A DNA stretch of 64,000 bases from Lysobacteraceae bacterium (lineage in GTDB: Bacteria > Pseudomonadota > Gammaproteobacteria > Xanthomonadales > Rhodanobacteraceae): NCBI GenBank assembly GCA_021372495.1, contig JAJFUF010000008.1, positions 62,001 through 126,000 of the forward strand, in the 5' to 3' direction. This document shows, piece after piece, positions 44,850-53,022 of the stretch. Position 1 is the stretch's first letter. Each line of letters opens with the position of its first letter. A model generated the notes under the pieces. That model saw only the letters and a program-made list of their open reading frames with translations. It was not told the DNA's origin and ran no database searches. Both the position numbers and the translations under genes were made by a program.

Positions 44850-45143
44850 TCAACCGTGGAAGAAATGCGCGAACCAGACCAGGCCGCCGAAGAACAGGAA
44901 AGCGCTGACGACGGCGAGGATCGCCGCGGCGAGATGCAGCCAGCCGAGCACCAGCCCGGCGACCGCCATGCCGTCGCCCTCCAGCTCGCCGCGGCTCCGG
45001 CGGATCTCGCTGCGCGCCATGTGCCCGCAGACCACCGCGATCAGCGCGCCGATCACCGGCAGCGCGAACCAGCACAGCAGGCCGAACACCAGGCTGACCA
45101 CGGCGAGGGTGCTGGTGCGGCGGGCGGGCAGTGGCGTGCTCAT
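44850..45143 (-). CDS. DUF4190-domain small membrane protein
   Basis: 97 aa with two hydrophobic segments: [29 protein letters not shown] and a second C-terminal helix pair. [11 protein letters not shown] followed by [14 protein letters not shown] is the DUF4190 pattern. Unknown role; such proteins are often small inner-membrane accessories. Its stop is 7 bp before the pyrD start, suggesting one transcript DUF4190-pyrD-murB. Confidence 0.7.
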   Translation of the reverse strand: MSTPLPARRTSTLAVVSLVFGLLCWFALPVIGALIAVVCGHMARSEIRRSRGELEGDGMAVAGLVLGWLHLAAAILAVVSAFLFFGGLVWFAHFFHG

Positions 45144-45177
45144 GGCGATGGTCTCCCCGGAACCATTGGATGGTCGT

Positions 45178-45395
45178 CATTCCCGCGCAAGCGGGAAGCC
45201 ATTGTGCCGTCCGTTGCGGCTTTCCGCTTGCATGAGGAAGCCGCCGGACGACAGGTCGCCTGCACGCAGGCTCCTGCCACGGGCGCTGTCCGGATTCCGG
45301 AGGCGCGCCGGATGACACACGTCGCGTAGGGTGGGCTTCAGCCCACCGTATCGACATCATGCCGCGCATGCGGTGGGCCAAGGCCCACCTACGCG
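45178..45395. repeat. Cluster of three dispersed palindromic repeat families
   Basis: Left to right: TCCCGC-GCAA-GCGGGA (45181-45196); a 23-nt exact copy (45255-45277) of the element at 29199; and a long palindrome 45323-45395 with arms around CGCGTAGGGTGGGC and GGCCCACCTACGCG. The cluster lies between the DUF4190 gene start and the end of the aldehyde dehydrogenase gene. No coding potential. Such sequence types are widespread in xanthomonad intergenic DNA. Confidence 0.75.
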
Positions 45396-45423
45396 ATCGT
45401 GCCTTTCCGGATCCAGAATCCCG

Positions 45424-46959
45424 TCAGAAATCGAACTTGATGCCCTGCGCCAGCGGCAGCGCGTCCGACCAGTTGATGGTGTTGGTCTGGCGGCGCATGT
45501 ACGCCTTCCACGCGTCGGAACCCGACTCGCGGCCGCCGCCGGTTTCCTTCTCGCCGCCGAAGGCGCCGCCGATCTCGGCGCCGGAGGTGCCGATGTTGAC
45601 GTTGGCGATGCCGCAGTCGGAGCCGGCCGCCGACAGGAAGCGCTCGGAGGCCTTCACGTTCTGCGTGAAGATCGCCGAGGACAATCCCTGCGGCACGGCG
45701 TTCTGCATCTCGACCGCCTCGTCCAGCGTCTTGAACGGCAGCACGTACAGAATCGGCGCGAAGGTCTCGGTCTGCACCACCTCGTCGGAATTCTTCAGGC
45801 CGGTGACGATGGTCGGCAGCACGAAGTTGCCCGGACGGTCGCTCAGCGCCTTGCCGCCGGTGACGACGGTGCCGCCCGCCGCCTTGGCCCTCTCGACCGC
45901 GGCGAGGTAGCGCTGCACGGCGCCCTTGTCGGTCAGCGGACCCATCAGCGTCTTCGGATCGGTGGGATCGCCGATCTTCGTCTCGACCTGCTTGTAGGCG
46001 GCGGCCAGCTTCTCGACCACCGCGCCGACGATCGACTCGTGCACGATCAGGCGACGCGTGCTGGTGCAGCGCTGGCCGGCGGTGCCGACCGCGCCGAACA
46101 CGATCGCCGGGATCGCCAGTTTCAGGTCGGCGCTCTCGTCGAGGATGATCGCGTTGTTGCCGCCCAGCTCCAGCAGCGAGCGGCCCATGCGCTGCGCCAC
46201 GCGCACGCCGACCTGGCGGCCGACCGCGGTGGAGCCGGTGAAGCTGATCAGCGGGATGCGGTGGTCGTCGACGAACTTCGCCGCCAGCTCGGTGCCGGCG
46301 TCGTTGAACAGGAAGAACAGGTCGGGGAAGCCGCCGGCGCGCAGCGCCTCGTTGCAGATCTTCATGGTGGCGACCGCCGACAGCGGCACCTTCGGCGACG
46401 GCTTCCAGATGCAGATGTCGCCGCAGATCGCGGCGAGGAAGCTGTTCCACGCCCACACCGCGACCGGGAAGTTGAACGCGGAGATGATGCCGACCAGGCC
46501 GAGCGGGTGCCACTGCTCGTACATGCGGTGGCCGGGGCGCTCGGAGTGCATGCTGTAGCCGTACAGCATGCGGCTCTGGCCGACGGCGAAGTCGGCGATG
46601 TCGATCATCTCCTGCACTTCGCCGTCGCCTTCCGGCTTGATCTTGCCCATCTCCAGCGCGACCAGCGAGCCGAGCGCGTCCTTGTGCCGGCGCAGCGCCT
46701 CGCCGCACAGGCGCACCGCCTCGCCGCGCTTCGGCGCCGGCGTCGCGCGCCAGGCCTTGAACGCCTCCTGCGCGCGCCGGACGATCGTCTCGTAGTCGGC
46801 CGCCGAGCTCGCGTACACCTTGGCGATCACCGCGTCGGTGGCCGGGTTGACCGGCGCGAGCACGCCGGCGTCGGTGGTCTTCGACCACTCGCCGTTGCCG
46901 AGGTAGGTGCCGGAGTTGGTCTCGGCGAGGCCGAGCGCCTTGAGGATCTGCTGCGACAT
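45424..46959 (-). CDS. L-piperideine-6-carboxylate dehydrogenase-like aldehyde dehydrogenase (ALDH7)
   Basis: 511 aa. Antiquitin/AmaB branch of the aldehyde dehydrogenase superfamily. Nucleophile Cys in [12 protein letters not shown], general base Glu in [13 protein letters not shown] loop [13 protein letters not shown]. The N-terminal [18 protein letters not shown] and the C-terminal [32 protein letters not shown] are ALDH7-specific. It oxidises aminoadipate semialdehyde (in equilibrium with piperideine-6-carboxylate) in lysine catabolism. ATG 46959 is preceded by GCAGGAG. With gcdH it suggests that this organism degrades lysine through aminoadipate and glutaryl-CoA; intermediate steps are not in the window. 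Confidence 0.9.
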   Translation of the reverse strand: MSQQILKALGLAETNSGTYLGNGEWSKTTDAGVLAPVNPATDAVIAKVYASSAADYETIVRRAQEAFKAWRATPAPKRGEAVRLCGEALRRHKDALGSLVALEMGKIKPEGDGEVQEMIDIADFAVGQSRMLYGYSMHSERPGHRMYEQWHPLGLVGIISAFNFPVAVWAWNSFLAAICGDICIWKPSPKVPLSAVATMKICNEALRAGGFPDLFFLFNDAGTELAAKFVDDHRIPLISFTGSTAVGRQVGVRVAQRMGRSLLELGGNNAIILDESADLKLAIPAIVFGAVGTAGQRCTSTRRLIVHESIVGAVVEKLAAAYKQVETKIGDPTDPKTLMGPLTDKGAVQRYLAAVERAKAAGGTVVTGGKALSDRPGNFVLPTIVTGLKNSDEVVQTETFAPILYVLPFKTLDEAVEMQNAVPQGLSSAIFTQNVKASERFLSAAGSDCGIANVNIGTSGAEIGGAFGGEKETGGGRESGSDAWKAYMRRQTNTINWSDALPLAQGIKFDF

Positions 46960-47104
46960 GGGAGCTCCTGCGGGAAACGGGCGGACGCGAGGCGCCGCGT
47001 AAAGCCGCAAGTTTAGCAGAGGCGCGGAAGCGGCTCGCTGCACGTGGCCCGCCGGGCGGGGACGCGCATGGCGGCGTCCGCCGCGAGCCCGACGCGGGAA
47101 AACG

Positions 47105-47181
47105 TGGCGACCCCGACAGGATTTGAACCTGTGACCTCGCCCTTAGGAGGGGCGCGCTCTATCCAGCTGAGCTACGGGGCC
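47105..47181 (-). tRNA. tRNA-Arg (anticodon CCT)
   Basis: 77-nt cloverleaf, minus strand. Acceptor GGCCCCG/CGGGGTC, anticodon loop CTCCTAA, T loop GTTCAAATC, encoded CCA (complement of 47105-47107). Reads AGG, a rare codon in such high-GC genomes. Confidence 0.95.
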
Positions 47182-47190
47182 GGCCCGACT

Positions 47191-47219
47191 ATTGTGCGTG
47201 GACGTTGCCGCAAAGCCAA
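47191..47219 (-). promoter_or_regulatory. Promoter of tRNA-Arg
   Basis: Minus-strand TTGGCT (47214-47219), 17-nt spacer, CACAAT (47191-47196), 10 bp before the tRNA 5' end. Moderate match to sigma70. Confidence 0.45.
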
Positions 47220-47232
47220 TCCGTGCCGGTTG

Positions 47233-47273
47233 TTGACCTCGCTCAATAACCGCCGCGCCGCGCCGTCTAGCCT
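47233..47273 (+). promoter_or_regulatory. FNR/Anr-like promoter of hsp20
   Basis: TTGACCTCGCTCAA (47233-47246) has the full TTGA-N6-TCAA core. TAGCCT (47268-47273) lies 31 bp from its centre, near the expected -10 for class II activation, giving an mRNA start around 47281 and a leader of about 90 nt. No sigma32 consensus was found. Confidence 0.45.
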
Positions 47274-47371
47274 CGATGCGGTGTCCGCAGCAGCAGGCCT
47301 TGCCGCCGCAGATGCGGAAATCCGACGGTCGCGTTTCCTGACGCGGCCGAACATTCGACCCGGAGGTTGTC

Positions 47372-47815
47372 ATGACGCAGTTGGCTCGCTGGAATCCATT
47401 CAAAACCCTGTCCCGCATCGATCCGTCGATGGACTTCGAGGACATGTTCCGCAACGTCGGCATGCGCCCGTTCTGGCGCGAGATGGAGCCCACGCCCGAC
47501 ATGCGCATGGACGTGATCGAGGAGGACAAGTCCTACCGCGTCAACGCCGAGATCCCCGGCGTGAAGAAGGAAGACATCGAGGTGTCGGTGGAAGGCAATC
47601 GCGTGACCATCAGCGCCGAGGTCAAGCGCGAGACCGAGAAGAAGGGTGAGTCCGAGGTCTGCCAGGAACGCTACTACGGCAAGGTGCTGCGCGGTTTCGC
47701 GCTGCCGGCCGAAGTGGACAGCACCAAGGTCGAGGCGCACTACGACAACGGCGTGCTGTCGCTGACGCTGCCCAAGAAGGGCAACGGTCACGGCCGCAGG
47801 ATCGCGGTCAGCTGA
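47372..47815 (+). CDS. Hsp20/alpha-crystallin small heat-shock protein
   Basis: 147 aa ATP-independent holdase that keeps unfolding proteins soluble. The alpha-crystallin domain (about 45-138) begins at MRMDVIEEDKSYRVNAEIPGV and contains YYGKVLRGFALPAEVD and the family motif NGVLSLTLPK. The N terminus is the usual LARWNPFKTL type and the C-terminal IxI/V-like RRIAVS is present. GGAGG sits 5 nt before ATG. The leader holds an FNR-like site rather than an obvious heat-shock promoter. Confidence 0.93.
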   Translation: MTQLARWNPFKTLSRIDPSMDFEDMFRNVGMRPFWREMEPTPDMRMDVIEEDKSYRVNAEIPGVKKEDIEVSVEGNRVTISAEVKRETEKKGESEVCQERYYGKVLRGFALPAEVDSTKVEAHYDNGVLSLTLPKKGNGHGRRIAVS

Positions 47816-47971
47816 GCGCAACCGACACGCAGGGATTGCGCGCCGCGTCGCCGCCGTAGCGGTGGCGCGAGCGCGCGGCGCGCAGACAGTCCGGGGCGCA
47901 CGCGCCGCCGGTCGTGACGGGCGCGCAGGCGGTGGACGGGTGCGGCGGAACGCGTGGGGAGCGGTTCCCTC

Positions 47972-49261
47972 TCAGGGGGCCGCAGGCGAGCAGGGCAGGT
48001 GCAGGGTGGCGACGAAGCCGCCGCCATGGGCATTGCGCAGATCGAGCCGGCCACCGTGCAGCTCGGCGGCGCGCATCGCGATGCTGAGGCCAAGCCCGGT
48101 GCCCGCGTTGCTGCGCGCGCGGTCGCCGCGCAGGAAAGGACGGCCGAGCTGACCGAGCAGTTCCGGCGGCACGCCGGGGCCGTGGTCGGACACGCTCACG
48201 AGGATGCCGTGCGCATCACTGTCCAGCGCGACCCGGAACGGCGCCGCGCCGTGGCGTTCGGCGTTGTCCATCAGGTTGCCGATCGCGCGGCGCAGCAGGC
48301 TGGGCCGTACCTGGGCGGGAAGTTGCGCAGGGCCGTCGAACTGCCAGTCGTCGGGCTGCCCGCGCAGGGCCAGCAGCTGGCCGGCCAGGGTGGCGATATC
48401 GACCTCGCGCGTCGCCTCGTCGCGGCCGTCGCGCACGAAGGCGAGGCACTGCTCGAGCGCGCCGTCGAGCTGTTCCAGGTCGGCGACCATCGCCGCGCGC
48501 CGCTGCGGATCGCCGGCGTCGCCCAGCTCCAGCGCCAGGCGCAGCCGCGCCAGCGGCGTGCGCAAGTCGTGCGAGATGCCGGCCAGCATCAGCTCGCGCT
48601 CGCGCGCGACGCCGCGCAGGCGTGCGCCGGCCTGGCCGATGGCGTCGGCGAGGCGACGCACCTCGCGCGGACTGCCGGTGAGGGTGTCGTGCACCGGCGC
48701 GCCGGCGAGCAGCGCTTCCGCGCGGACGGCCAACCGCTCCAGTGGCCGCGTCAGCAGACGCGCGGCGAGCGCCGCCGCCGCCAGCGCCATCAGGCCGGCG
48801 ATCAGCGCGGTCAGCAGCATCGACTGGATCACCGCACGGCGGTAGCTGGCCGCGCGCAGCACGATCCAGCGCCGCGGATCGTGCGCGCTGCGCACCCAGA
48901 CCTGCGATTCGGGCGTCTGCGTCACGGCCACCCGCGCGGGATCGCCCAGCAGGCGGCCGACGGTGCGTCCGACTTCCAGCAGCGCGGGCGCGACGCGGAT
49001 CGTCGGCGCGGGCGGTTGCTGCGTCGAGAAGCGCGCGCCGGCGCGTTCCAGTTCGGCCAGGGTGGCCGCCGAGCCCGCGTTGCGGCGCGCGTCCACGTCG
49101 TCGGCGGCGAGCGCGGCGACCACGATCAGGCGGCCGTAGGTCTCGCCGACCATGTGCAGCCTGGCGCGCGTGGACAGCAGGCCGGACAGGCCCAGCGCCA
49201 GCAGCAGCGCCAGCGCCACCAGCGCCAGCACCAGCGCGAACGTGCTCGGGCCGCGTTTCAC
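47972..49261 (-). CDS. Sensor histidine kinase (EnvZ-like)
   Basis: 429 aa inner-membrane kinase. Two transmembrane helices (about 8-30 and 150-175) enclose a periplasmic domain of about 115 residues. Then come a HAMP linker, DHp helix ISHDLRTPLARLRL with the phosphorylated His near residue 230, and an ATPase domain with NLMDNAERHG (N box), DHGPGVP (G1) and GTGLGLSI (G2). GTG 49261 overlaps the regulator stop (GTGA), so translation is coupled. Layout resembles EnvZ/RstB types. The signal is unknown. Confidence 0.93.
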   Translation of the reverse strand: MKRGPSTFALVLALVALALLLALGLSGLLSTRARLHMVGETYGRLIVVAALAADDVDARRNAGSAATLAELERAGARFSTQQPPAPTIRVAPALLEVGRTVGRLLGDPARVAVTQTPESQVWVRSAHDPRRWIVLRAASYRRAVIQSMLLTALIAGLMALAAAALAARLLTRPLERLAVRAEALLAGAPVHDTLTGSPREVRRLADAIGQAGARLRGVARERELMLAGISHDLRTPLARLRLALELGDAGDPQRRAAMVADLEQLDGALEQCLAFVRDGRDEATREVDIATLAGQLLALRGQPDDWQFDGPAQLPAQVRPSLLRRAIGNLMDNAERHGAAPFRVALDSDAHGILVSVSDHGPGVPPELLGQLGRPFLRGDRARSNAGTGLGLSIAMRAAELHGGRLDLRNAHGGGFVATLHLPCSPAAP

Positions 49262-49989
49262 GGCGGGTTCCTCGCGGACACGGATCCGTCGGGCACGAAC
49301 ACGTAGCCTTCGCCCCACACCGTCTGCAGCCAGCGCGGTTGGCGCGGGTCGTCCTCGAGGTAGCGGCGCAGGCGCGACACCATCACGTCGACGCTGCGGT
49401 CGAATGCTTCGTGGTCGCGTCCCCGCGCCAGCGCAATCAGGCGCTCGCGGCTGAGCGTCTCGAACGGATGTGCGGCCAGCGCCGCCAGCACCGCGAATTC
49501 GCCGCTGGTCAGCCTGATCGGCGTCTCGCCGTCCAGCAATTGCCGTGTAGCCGGGTCGAAGCGGAATCGGCCGAAGCGCACCGTCGCCAGCGCGGCCTGC
49601 GGCGCGCCCGCCGGCGCGCGCGGACGCCGGCGCAGCACGGCGCGGATGCGCGCCACCAGCTCGCGCGGACTGCACGGCTTGGGCAGGTAATCGTCGGCGC
49701 CGATCTCCAGACCGACGATGCGGTCTACCTCGTCGCCTTTGGCGGTGAGCATGATCACCGGCGTCTCGACGCCCTCGGCGCGCAATGTGCGGCACAGTTC
49801 CAGGCCGTCGGCGTCGGGCAGCATCAGGTCCAGCACGATCAGGTCGACGTGGTGCTCCGCCAGCGCGCGCCGCATCGCCGCCGCATGCGCCGCGCCGCGC
49901 ACGTGGAAGCCCTGCTGGCCGAGGTAGCGCTCGAGCAGGTCGCGCAGGCGCAGGTCGTCGTCGACGACGAGGATGTGGGCGGTTTCCAT
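49258..49989 (-). CDS. OmpR-family response regulator
   Basis: 243 aa. Receiver domain with acidic pair DD (10-11), phospho-acceptor D54 (LIVLDLMLPDADGLELC), and KP near residue 104. The C-terminal winged helix (about 135-235) has LTSGEFAVLAALAAHPFETLSRE and VDVMVSRLRRYLEDD...LQTVWGEGYVF. Partner of the downstream kinase. Repeated TGTTTCCGG motifs in the upstream gap may be its binding sites. Confidence 0.95.
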   Translation of the reverse strand: METAHILVVDDDLRLRDLLERYLGQQGFHVRGAAHAAAMRRALAEHHVDLIVLDLMLPDADGLELCRTLRAEGVETPVIMLTAKGDEVDRIVGLEIGADDYLPKPCSPRELVARIRAVLRRRPRAPAGAPQAALATVRFGRFRFDPATRQLLDGETPIRLTSGEFAVLAALAAHPFETLSRERLIALARGRDHEAFDRSVDVMVSRLRRYLEDDPRQPRWLQTVWGEGYVFVPDGSVSARNPP

Positions 49990-50054
49990 GGGCGCGGACT
50001 ATGTCGTGTGCCCGGAACGCCGGCAAGCGCGGCGTGGCAGGGTATGTAAGCGGA

Positions 50055-50111
50055 TGTTTCCGGACTGCCTTGCGGAAACAGGCGCTGACATCCTGCGCTC
50101 GTCCGGAAACA
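50055..50111. promoter_or_regulatory. Repeated TGTTTCCGG motifs upstream of the two-component genes
   Basis: TGTTTCCG (50055-50062) and CGGAAACA (50073-50080) form perfect 8-bp inverted arms; a third half-site, TCCGGAAACA, lies at 50102-50111. They sit between the divergent response regulator (-) and the exported repeat protein (+), where an OmpR-type regulator would bind. Candidate autoregulatory operator. Confidence 0.4.
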
Positions 50112-50198
50112 CCTCGGCGGCGGCATTGGGGAACGATGGCGGCGCGTCGCGGACCGGGCGGTTCGCCGGCGCACCCATCACCCGTCGAGGAACCCGCC

Positions 50199-50894
50199 AT
50201 GTCGAATTCGCCGATGATCCGCCTTGTCCCGCTCGCCGTCGTCTGCGCAGCCGCGCTGGCGATGGCGCAACCGTCCGCCGCCGGCGCGTGGCACGCCGCG
50301 GGTGCGCGGCGCACCGCCGGCGGCGGCGCACAAACCGGGCACGCCATCGCGGCGCGCGGTGCGGCGGGCAAACGCGGCATCCACGTCGGCGGTACCCGCT
50401 TCAACGGCGACGGCAGCGTGACCCACGTCAGCGGCGGCGCCTACGTTGGGCCCGGCGGCACGGCGCGCGCCGGCCGCGTCACCACGCGCGAGGCCGACGG
50501 CACCATCGTCCACCAGGGCGGCCACACGGTCGCCGGTGCCGACGGCGGCAGCGACAGCGGCCGCAACAGCTACACGCGCAACGCGGACGGATCCTCCCAG
50601 CCCAGCTACCAGAACAGCGGCCACACCGCAGCGGGCGGCAGCTTCTCCAGCAGCGGCAGCACATCGCGCAGCGCCGACGGCCAGCGCAGCAGCAGCCGCC
50701 AGACCACGGCCAGCGGCGCGAAGGGCAGCTACGCCGGCAGCACCACCGCGGCCGATGGCACCATCACGCACGACAGCACTGTCACCGGCGCCAGCGGCGA
50801 CACCTATCAGGGCGAGACCAGCTACACCAAAGGCCAGGGCCTCACCCACAGCGGCTCGTGCAAGGATGCGCAGGGCAACCCGATCCAGTGCTGA
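50199..50894 (+). CDS. Exported Gly/Ser/Thr-rich repetitive protein
   Basis: 231 aa. Signal peptide (RLVPLAVVCAAALAMAQPSAAG), then a low-complexity mature part with recurring short units of the form ADGT/ADGS/DGS followed by polar residues (EADGTIVH, NADGSSQ, SADGQRSS, AADGTITH), and a C-terminal Cys pair (GSCKDAQGNPIQC). This periodicity suggests a beta-strand repeat surface or secreted protein. No family recognised. AGGA before ATG 50199. It diverges from the two-component genes and precedes the esterase gene by 42 bp. Confidence 0.65.
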   Translation: MSNSPMIRLVPLAVVCAAALAMAQPSAAGAWHAAGARRTAGGGAQTGHAIAARGAAGKRGIHVGGTRFNGDGSVTHVSGGAYVGPGGTARAGRVTTREADGTIVHQGGHTVAGADGGSDSGRNSYTRNADGSSQPSYQNSGHTAAGGSFSSSGSTSRSADGQRSSSRQTTASGAKGSYAGSTTAADGTITHDSTVTGASGDTYQGETSYTKGQGLTHSGSCKDAQGNPIQC

Positions 50895-50936
50895 GCGCCG
50901 ACCGACATGCGCGATGATGCGAACGGAGGAATCAGG

Positions 50937-51896
50937 ATGACGAAACCGACGATGCTGCTGGCCTGTGTGCTTGCCATGGCCGCGGCCCTGCCGTACCAGA
51001 CCGCCGCCGCCGGTCCGCTGCGCGATCTGCTGCAGCAGCGGCGCGCGCAGGCGGGCGACCGCGACGGGCCGGCGACGCTGCCGCCCGGCATCCGCGTCGT
51101 GCGCGACGTGCCGTACGGCCCCGATCCGCGGCAGCGCATGGATGTCTATGCGCCCGCCCACGCGCAGGACGCGCCGGTGATCTTCATGGTGCACGGCGGC
51201 GGCTGGGCGCGTGGCGACAAAGCCATGCGCAGGGTGATCGAGAACAAGGTCGCGCGCTGGGTGCCGCGCGGCTTCGTGCTGATCTCGATCGACTACCGCA
51301 TGCTGCCGGACACGGCGCCGCTGCAGCAGGCCGACGACGTCGGACGCGCGCTGGCGACGGCGCAGCGGCAGGCGGCATCGTGGGGCGGCGACGGCGCGCG
51401 CTTCATCCTGATGGGCCATTCCGCCGGCGCGCACCTGGTGTCGCTGCTCGAGGCCGCGCCGTCGATCGCGACGGCGCAGGGGGCTGCGCCGTGGCTGGGC
51501 GTCGTGTCGCTGGACAGCGCGGCCTACGACGTGGCCGCGGTCATGCGGGCGCGGCACATGCGCCTGTTCGACGATGCCTTCGGCAGCAACCCGGACACCT
51601 GGGCCGCGGCTTCGCCCGACGTGCGGCTCGACGCCGCGGGCGCGCCGTTCCTTGCCGTGTGCTCCAGCCGTCGCGACAACGCTTGCCCGCAGGCGCAGGG
51701 CTTCGTCGCCAAGGCCAGGTCGCTGGGCACGCGCGCGCAGGTGATCGAGGAAGACCTCTCGCACCGCGAGATCAACGAGACGCTGGGAACGGCTTCCGCC
51801 TACACCGCGCAGGTCGAGGCGTTCATGCGCAGCCTCGACCCGGCGGTGGCGCGCCTGCTCGACGGTCCCTCGACGGCGACTGCGCCCGGCCGCTGA
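50937..51896 (+). CDS. Exported alpha/beta-hydrolase (lipase/esterase)
   Basis: 319 aa. A strong GGAGG site and ATG 50937 give a signal peptide (MLLACVLAMAAALPYQTAAA). Hormone-sensitive-lipase-type features: FMVHGGGWARGDK oxyanion loop, ILMGHSAGAHLV nucleophile elbow, a late histidine in LSHREINETLG. Resembles kynurenine formamidase/BD-FAE-like esterases; substrate unknown. It probably shares a transcript with the preceding exported protein. A bidirectional hairpin follows. Confidence 0.82.
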   Translation: MTKPTMLLACVLAMAAALPYQTAAAGPLRDLLQQRRAQAGDRDGPATLPPGIRVVRDVPYGPDPRQRMDVYAPAHAQDAPVIFMVHGGGWARGDKAMRRVIENKVARWVPRGFVLISIDYRMLPDTAPLQQADDVGRALATAQRQAASWGGDGARFILMGHSAGAHLVSLLEAAPSIATAQGAAPWLGVVSLDSAAYDVAAVMRARHMRLFDDAFGSNPDTWAAASPDVRLDAAGAPFLAVCSSRRDNACPQAQGFVAKARSLGTRAQVIEEDLSHREINETLGTASAYTAQVEAFMRSLDPAVARLLDGPSTATAPGR

Positions 51897-51918
51897 ACGA
51901 GGTGGCGCATAAACGAAA

Positions 51919-51952
51919 ACGGCGCGTCACGCTGCGAGCGTCGACGCGCCGT
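51919..51952. terminator. Bidirectional terminator, esterase / tRNA-Ala
   Basis: ACGGCGCGTC (51919-51928) pairs with GACGCGCCGT (51943-51952), and the inner ACGCT/AGCGT extends the stem. On the minus strand it is followed by TTTTCG, suiting the tRNA-Ala transcript. Confidence 0.7.
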
Positions 51953-51969
51953 CTTCGTCTGGATGGAAG

Positions 51970-52045
<76 letters not shown>

Positions 52046-52058
52046 ACGCGAGCCGCGA

Positions 52059-52088
52059 ATATTAGCAGCAGCGCGCGCGCGTCGCCAA
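52059..52088 (-). promoter_or_regulatory. Promoter of tRNA-Ala
   Basis: Minus-strand TTGGCG (52083-52088), 18-nt spacer, TAATAT (52059-52064), 14 bp before the tRNA. Confidence 0.55.
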
Positions 52089-52094
52089 GCCCCG

Positions 52095-53021
52095 TCAGGC
52101 CACCTCGAGCACGCGCGCGGCGGGACCGGCGATCGGCGAGATCCAGGCGTCGCTGGCCAGGCCGGCGGCGGCGAAGGCGGCGCGCATCGCCGCGGCTCCG
52201 GCGTGCGCTGCGCTCGCGTCGGCGAACCACGCGAACATGCTCGGGCCGGCACCGGACAGGCTGCAGCCCAGCGCGCCGGCGTCGCGCGCCGCCCGCTGCA
52301 CGGTGGCGAAGCCGGGCACCAGGTCGGCGCGCCGCGGTTCGGCCAGCGCGTCGGCCAGGCCGGCGCGGACCAGCGCGGCGTCGCCGCGCTGGCAGCCGGC
52401 CAGCACCAGGGCGAGGTTGGCGGTCTGCTCGACCACGGTCGCCAGCGCGAACGGTTCGCGCAGGCGCTCGCGCGCGACGCGGGTCAGCACGTGCGCGTGC
52501 GGGTGCACCAGCACGCAGCGCCACGCGGGCGGCACTTCGATCGGAACCAGCCTGCCGCGCGCGGCCAGCACCAGGCCGCCGAGCAGCAGCGGGCCGACGT
52601 TGTCGCCGTTGCGGCCGCCGCTGGCGACCGATTCGCCGCTCAGCGCGTGCTCGAACAGCGCCTCGGCCGGCAGCGGCGCCGGCAGCAGCGCGTTCGCCGC
52701 GACCACCGCCGCGACCGCGCTGGCGGCCGAGCCGGCCATGCCGGAAGCGAGCGGGATGCCCTTGCCGATCGACACGGCGTAGCCGTGCTCGATGCCGCAC
52801 GCGCTGCGCAGCGCCTGCAGCGCGGCGACCGCGGTGTTGCGCGAGTCGCGCGGCAGGTCGTCGACGGTGCCGTGCACGTTCTCGACGCGGACTTCGGGCG
52901 CGTCGATGCGGCGCACGCGCACGCTGTCGCCGGGGCCCTCGATGCTGTGGCCGAGGATGTCGAAGCCAACCGCGACGTTGCCGACGCAGGCGGGCGCGAA
53001 CGCGGTGGCGACGGTCGCCAT
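52095..53021 (-). CDS. thrB: Homoserine kinase
   Basis: 308 aa GHMP-family kinase phosphorylating homoserine for threonine synthesis. N terminus AFAPACVGNVAVGFDILGH, ATP loop GKGIPLASGMAGSAASA, and C-terminal GCSLSGAGPSMFAW are ThrB features. It starts 1 bp after the rnd stop, so the genes are co-transcribed. thrA and thrC are not adjacent here. Confidence 0.93.
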   Translation of the reverse strand: MATVATAFAPACVGNVAVGFDILGHSIEGPGDSVRVRRIDAPEVRVENVHGTVDDLPRDSRNTAVAALQALRSACGIEHGYAVSIGKGIPLASGMAGSAASAVAAVVAANALLPAPLPAEALFEHALSGESVASGGRNGDNVGPLLLGGLVLAARGRLVPIEVPPAWRCVLVHPHAHVLTRVARERLREPFALATVVEQTANLALVLAGCQRGDAALVRAGLADALAEPRRADLVPGFATVQRAARDAGALGCSLSGAGPSMFAWFADASAAHAGAAAMRAAFAAAGLASDAWISPIAGPAARVLEVA

Positions 53022-53022
53022 C

